A stretch of 8,109 nucleotides of DNA from Desulfobulbaceae bacterium UBA2775. Its GTDB lineage: Bacteria > Desulfobacterota > Desulfobulbia > Desulfobulbales > Desulfocapsaceae. The notes under the pieces are model-generated. The model did not search any database. It was given only the letters and a program-made list of their open reading frames with translations, and had not been told where the DNA came from. Below, piece after piece: positions 5,801 to 8,109 of the stretch. The first letter of the stretch is position 1. Each line of letters starts with the position of its first letter. The position numbers and the translations under genes are program-made. The DNA is taken from positions 1-8,109 of the forward strand of contig DEIL01000216.1 in the NCBI GenBank assembly GCA_002352445.1. Direction: 5' to 3'.

Positions 5801-7896
5801 CCCGCCAGCGTCTGACCGTACCTCAGGTAGGCCGCAACTTTGTCTGACTCTGATTCAATATTGAGAGAGACAGGAAGTTCTCCCCGCTCAACCGGGTAAA
5901 CAGTAACACCCGGTGGTTCACATCCTTTGGCACAGGCGAAACGTGCCAGTCTTTCGAGTTTAATTGTGTACTCGGCGTCACTTGGTGTCCGTGATTCAAG
6001 ATAGAGGCTGTAATCACCGGGAGGGAACAGGCCCTCATAGATAGCTGGTTTGCCGATATCAGGAACTTTGCGCAGGACACTTACATTATCACCTGATATC
6101 TTGGCGATAATCTGGCCATCTGCCGGCGGAGTCACCGTCAAGCGGATATGTTCATCGTTTGTCAGCTGGAACCGGTAGTAGTCATCCGCAGACTTGTTCT
6201 CCAGCAAGCCGAATCTTGTTTGGCCGAACCGGATGGTTTGAGCCCTGCTTGGGTCGTCATTGGGCTCTCGTTCAAAATCCGGGTTTGGCGGACCTATAGG
6301 TAATATCCTCAGTACATAAGATCCATCCGTTCCATTCACTGCCACATGATGCGAGCCCGGCAGAAGAAACAGATTTGACAGACGTGCACGCCGCAAACCA
6401 GCGGCCACATCAAGCTGAGAGATCGTACTGCCTTTCGCATCGAGCAGCGATATGCGCGAGACCCCGTCACCCACCGTCTGAATTCGCCATAACTGTGGTT
6501 CACCCGAGACTGTAAAGTGATAGATATCCGTATCCTTGCCGTCGAACTTGCCCTTTACTATCCTTTTCGCATTCATGCCGGAAGAAAACATGAATTTGTC
6601 GTTCGGCTCGGCTTCCCGAATTGGTTTAAATGTCTCCCCTTGCTCCATGCTGAGGGTGTACTCCGCATCCTTCTTGCTGCGTGCAACGGATAACCCATAA
6701 TCCCCTGCGTTTAATGAAAGATCAGCCAGTTCAATGACAGAGTTCGCTGTGCGGCACTGCATCTCTTCATTATTTTCGTCGTACAAACAGAGCTCATACT
6801 TTATGCCCTGAGTACCATCCAGCCGGATCAGCTGAGTGTTGCGCGCATCCTCTTCGGAAAGATTAAAGCGGAAATAGTCGTAATCATTATCTTTGCCCGC
6901 GCTGCCTCGGACAGGCTGTGATAAATCTACCCGGTTTGCCACCCTCCACTGGTCATTCGGCTCCGCCTCATCACCTTCAACACGCTGCCCGGTGGCTCGA
7001 ATGGCAAGTGTACGAATAACGCCCGCATCCTTGCCTTCAAGCTCCAGCTGGTAGATTCCTTTCTCCAGACCAAGGTCCGGGAGAGAAAACTTGCCGGACT
7101 GATCAGTGGTCGCCTGTGTCAGTTCCATTCCATTGGCATCGTTCAGAGTGACAGAAAACTTGCGTCCAATCGCTGTTCGTCCCGATAGTTCCCAGCGCTG
7201 CTGGCTGGCCTTTTCAGAAACCTCAAGCCTGGCCCAGGTTTTCGGGTCCTCTGCATAGATATTGTAATGACCTGCGGTACGCAGCATGAGCGGTTTGTCC
7301 TGCGTGTTTTCAGTCAGTGACCGGGCATTTAACTTCTTGCCCTTTGTGACATTGAGTCGATACTGTAATTGTGGGGGTACTGCTTCAGCATCTGCAGTCT
7401 CATTACCAGCATCTTCTGCTGTTTTACTCATTGTAGACAGATCAAGGCTGCCTGACGCAAACACTCCCCGTGACTGTTTCATTCCTCCAGCACGGGCTAT
7501 GCCGATAAAATAGTCACCAGGCTCAAAAATCAGATCATTTACCAGCACCGGACGAGAACCGTCACGGCTGCCAAACTTGTAGATCATTTCAGTGCTGACC
7601 ACTTCATTGCCATCCTCAGTAAAAGTGAGTAGAAAAAAATCGACTTTTGTCAGTGCACCTGCAATACCCGTGAGTTCAAAACTCCAGGAGTACTGTGCAT
7701 CGACATCAGAGACTGACCACATGAAGCCATCCTGGTCTCCGGCTTCCATTAAGCCCATGATGTTGGCTGGACCTGAAAAGGTGTTGGCTTGTGCGGGAGT
7801 GTTATTGGGTTCAGACTCATAGAGAGCCTGGGCAAATACGCAATTATTTATTAATAATTGGATGCAAAAAAAAATGAATGGTATTACTTTCTTCAT
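2824..7896 (-). CDS. Gene A: giant exported protein with PPC-like, discoidin-like and two VWA domains
   Basis: 1690 residues. The Sec signal peptide (cleavage VFA23|QA) fixes the ATG, which has no clear Shine-Dalgarno site. Domains in order: PPC-like 1 (26-about 155, ESEPNN); carboxypeptidase-regulatory/Ig-like (about 238-301); PPC-like 2, 3 and 4 (308-417, 427-531, 541-648), each opening with EPND and holding a D-x-Y-x-F strand; NEW3-like beta-sandwich (about 665-783); two discoidin (F5/8C)-like modules (about 800-957 and 975-1110); degenerate PPC-like 5 (about 1145-1243). VWA1 spans about 1248-1415, with MIDAS residues D1254-x-S1256-x-S1258, T1323 and D1346. VWA2 spans about 1448-1633, with D1456-x-S1458-x-S1460, T1536 and D1563. 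The C-terminal beta module (about 1634-1690) is PEGA-like. VWA MIDAS sites bind a divalent metal and protein ligands; discoidin folds often bind sugars. No membrane anchor or sorting signal follows VWA2, so the mature protein is periplasmic or secreted. Adhesion or envelope scaffolding is inferred; I see no catalytic domain. Confidence 0.9.
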   Translation of the reverse strand: MKKVIPFIFFCIQLLINNCVFAQALYESEPNNTPAQANTFSGPANIMGLMEAGDQDGFMWSVSDVDAQYSWSFELTGIAGALTKVDFFLLTFTEDGNEVVSTEMIYKFGSRDGSRPVLVNDLIFEPGDYFIGIARAGGMKQSRGVFASGSLDLSTMSKTAEDAGNETADAEAVPPQLQYRLNVTKGKKLNARSLTENTQDKPLMLRTAGHYNIYAEDPKTWARLEVSEKASQQRWELSGRTAIGRKFSVTLNDANGMELTQATTDQSGKFSLPDLGLEKGIYQLELEGKDAGVIRTLAIRATGQRVEGDEAEPNDQWRVANRVDLSQPVRGSAGKDNDYDYFRFNLSEEDARNTQLIRLDGTQGIKYELCLYDENNEEMQCRTANSVIELADLSLNAGDYGLSVARSKKDAEYTLSMEQGETFKPIREAEPNDKFMFSSGMNAKRIVKGKFDGKDTDIYHFTVSGEPQLWRIQTVGDGVSRISLLDAKGSTISQLDVAAGLRRARLSNLFLLPGSHHVAVNGTDGSYVLRILPIGPPNPDFEREPNDDPSRAQTIRFGQTRFGLLENKSADDYYRFQLTNDEHIRLTVTPPADGQIIAKISGDNVSVLRKVPDIGKPAIYEGLFPPGDYSLYLESRTPSDAEYTIKLERLARFACAKGCEPPGVTVYPVERGELPVSLNIESESDKVAAYLRYGQTLAGNLSLSNQTDAEFNVKLEYASSDYRWRIRTEKQSLLIPAAGTVTVPFTIHIPGDAWANHSVRVSVRAYDDKGFQVESYKDIDVDAESDAIGPVWDWPVPDEILGGVNVAWKELGGRRIPFDNETKEGDVPNLGHYFHQLFDNQSTLGKGLALRGARKLAEVPVTVELAGDRPVEVAGIILNPMGRRSVINSLSTFELQLSLDGNAYQTVLKDRLQPQLIDHSFTLENPVSARFARLLLLSSQNEETSGQLVLGEWKVIASPGQDISNGAGFNITRPELGGHVVWARPRASRDRDSVILTEKADSKPVDIKAGQQIEWVIGFQDERAARITRMEWVASKKAKPEQQINRVKVFTSVHSPVGPWAYLTDWDVKANQSLELSFDKPAWARYVRFSAEGNSKRTSLVFPDTLRIFEQAADEQYRSIIGEWGSGSRYGIYEHLAGINLSAETEKYSANNSRATASTLEYGQLTKGKVALARESDWYSVTIPDARNTLMLELAGDPTVRTILTIEDENGSAVPVRRSRGDFNSHSFKATVKPGGKYFIKVEEPPRSVAFVWDNSGSVSGYSPMIYNAISSYVSGVSPGIDVANMMVLGGDFLLKDWSGEPYILQSALNDYKRGDNSSDAETALIRVTEALAGRPGTKAIVLITDAETGRNDEALWPLFSKVRPRIFAIRVGSSHGVAEDLMQYWANVNDGFYDNPLTNSQMGIAFDRAKTMLRQPASYTLKASLTFEDAPGPGTLSLLSKEKSTRHGAVELILDASGSMLKRVDGKRRINIAKDVLTTAVTEIIPAGTPLALRVFGHKTPNSCQTDLEIKLKPLNPASAGKIISKINAKNLARTPIADSLAKVEADLKKAKGNKIVILVTDGEETCEGKPAEVLKKLADKGFDVRLNIVGFAIDDADLKRRFEGWAEQGGGRYFDASDESSLNLSVRNALRTPFLVYDMAGELVAQGVVGGEPLQLDAGYYRVKVAGSSPISFDKIEVIGEMEKIIEY
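2832..2862 (-). promoter_or_regulatory. Overlapping start region of gene B with two candidate ribosome sites
   Basis: No ATG in frame lies between the end of gene A and the signal peptide of gene B, so the start must be non-ATG. Option 1 is GTG at 2852-2850, with GAGG (2862-2859) 6 bases upstream, overlapping gene A by 29 bases. Option 2 is TTG at 2834-2832, with GGAG (2845-2842) 7 bases upstream, overlapping gene A by 11 bases. Both leave the hydrophobic signal core intact. GTG was chosen because it is the commoner start codon and gives a basic MKWRR beginning. An ATG at 2921 lies still further inside gene A and is less likely. Confidence 0.55.
5953..6975 (-). repeat. Three consecutive PPC-like protein modules inside gene A
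   Basis: Residues 308-648 of gene A hold three divergent copies of one module of about 105-115 residues. Each copy opens with EAEPND, EAEPND or EREPND, continues with a strand of the type DYDYFRF, DTDIYHF or DDYYRF, and ends with GDYGLSVA, GSHHVAV or GDYSLYL followed by a Y-T-L/Y-V-L/Y-T-I strand. This is the bacterial pre-peptidase C-terminal (PPC) pattern. The similarity is at protein level only; I see no DNA identity, so the duplication is old. Confidence 0.75.
7866..7874. repeat. Nine-base homopolymer in the signal peptide of gene A
   Basis: There are nine consecutive A on the plus strand (nine T on the coding strand), spanning codons 8-11 (Ile-Phe-Phe-Cys). It falls early in gene A, in the hydrophobic core of the signal peptide. 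A gain or loss of one base would frameshift the gene almost at its start. Confidence 0.9.
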
Positions 7897-7968
7897 GGAC
7901 TGATGAATCTATATTATTTATTCAATTTGCATCTAGGTTTTTATTTACAATGGACTTCAGATAGATAC

Positions 7969-8000
7969 AGCAGGAAAACTTGCAAAATCATCTTCCTGCT
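7969..8000. repeat. Perfect 8-bp inverted repeat in the divergent promoter region
   Basis: AGCAGGAA (7969-7976) and TTCCTGCT (7993-8000) are exact reverse complements separated by 16 bases. The centre-to-centre distance is 24 bp. It could be an operator for a dimeric regulator of the divergent genes or a weak hairpin. No T-run follows on either strand, so it is not an intrinsic terminator. Confidence 0.45.
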
Positions 8001-8063
8001 TCTCTAGTCTGCAGCGTCAGTTTTGCTGAGATTTCCACAAATCCACAGGCCATGGTAGCGACG

Positions 8064-8068
8064 AGGAG
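8064..8068 (+). promoter_or_regulatory. Ribosome binding site of the right-edge gene
   Basis: AGGAG stands 6 bases before the ATG at 8075, within a purine-rich stretch (GAGGAGAGAG). This near-ideal site is the main reason to believe the short partial reading frame that follows. Confidence 0.65.
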
Positions 8069-8074
8069 AGAGTC

Positions 8075-8109
8075 ATGAACACAACGAATCATACCAGTAA
8101 TTCATCCCG
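8075..8109 (+). CDS. Start of an unidentified divergent gene, cut by the right edge
   Basis: The ATG at 8075 follows a strong AGGAG site and opens a frame that runs to the window edge, reading MNTTNHTSNSS plus a partial codon. Eleven residues are too few to name a family. The start is polar, with no signal peptide visible so far. It is transcribed away from gene A, sharing the 178-base intergenic region. The call rests on the ribosome site and position, not on the protein sequence. Confidence 0.55.
   Translation, partial: MNTTNHTSNSS

Larger units (their letters stand above)
7897..8074. other. Divergent intergenic region between gene A and the right-edge gene
   Basis: This 178-base region must hold the promoters for leftward gene A and probably for the rightward gene. 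The part next to gene A (7901-7950) is very AT-rich. A plus-strand TTTACA (7944-7949) resembles a -35 box but has no good -10 at the right distance, and on the minus strand TATAGAT lies near gene A without a matching -35. I therefore do not place a sigma70 promoter. The region also holds the inverted repeat at 7969-8000. Confidence 0.5.

Noticed and set aside
7822..7896. Gene A as a lipoprotein through Cys19
   Set aside because: The residues before Cys19 are Ile-Asn-Asn, and Asn at -1 does not fit a lipobox. VFA|QA is a good signal peptidase I site.
8012..8029. Short CAGC/GCTG and TCAG/CTGA complementarity
   Set aside because: Four-base stems are too short to be meaningful, and no T-run follows.
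8031..8047. Two adjacent DnaA-box-like 9-mers (ATTTCCACA and AAATCCACA)
   Set aside because: Each matches TTATCCACA at only 7 of 9 positions. Two copies without further boxes or an origin context are explained by chance.
8052..8078. Eight-codon frame (MVATRRES) whose TGA overlaps the ATG of the right-edge gene
   Set aside because: The ATGA overlap looks like coupling, but the mini-frame has no properly spaced ribosome site and no attenuation-like codon pattern. It is probably incidental to the purine-rich ribosome site.

Overview
The window reads as chromosomal DNA from a Gram-negative bacterium, most likely a gammaproteobacterium. The evidence is Sec signal peptides, a lipoprotein with a lipobox, Shine-Dalgarno sites, base composition near 50% GC by eye, and PPC/VWA proteins of a kind common in marine and environmental gammaproteobacteria. 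The genus cannot be named from the sequence alone.

Layout: nearly all of the window is one leftward (minus-strand) gene set. Gene A (7896-2824) encodes a 1690-residue exported multidomain protein. It has a signal peptide, five PPC-like beta-sandwich modules (three consecutive), Ig/NEW3-like and two discoidin-like modules, two tandem von Willebrand A domains with complete MIDAS motifs, and a small C-terminal beta module. Gene B (about 2852-504) starts inside the end of gene A at a non-ATG codon. It encodes an exported, probably inner-membrane-anchored protein of about 780 residues with a transglutaminase-like fold whose catalytic Cys, His and Asp all appear to be replaced. After 69 bases comes gene C (434 to beyond the left edge), a small lipoprotein with a DxDxDG calcium-loop-like motif. 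On the right, 178 AT-rich bases separate gene A from a divergent rightward gene, of which only 11 codons are present.

How they may work together (inference): A, B and C are all exported and co-oriented, and A and B are translationally coupled. They look like parts of one cell-envelope assembly: a large metal-dependent binding protein (A), a membrane-anchored pseudo-transglutaminase partner (B) and a lipoprotein accessory (C). No enzymatic activity can be assigned to any of them. The A+B pair is the most interesting candidate for an undescribed system here. I see no mobile elements, RNA genes, CRISPR arrays or convincing intrinsic terminators.
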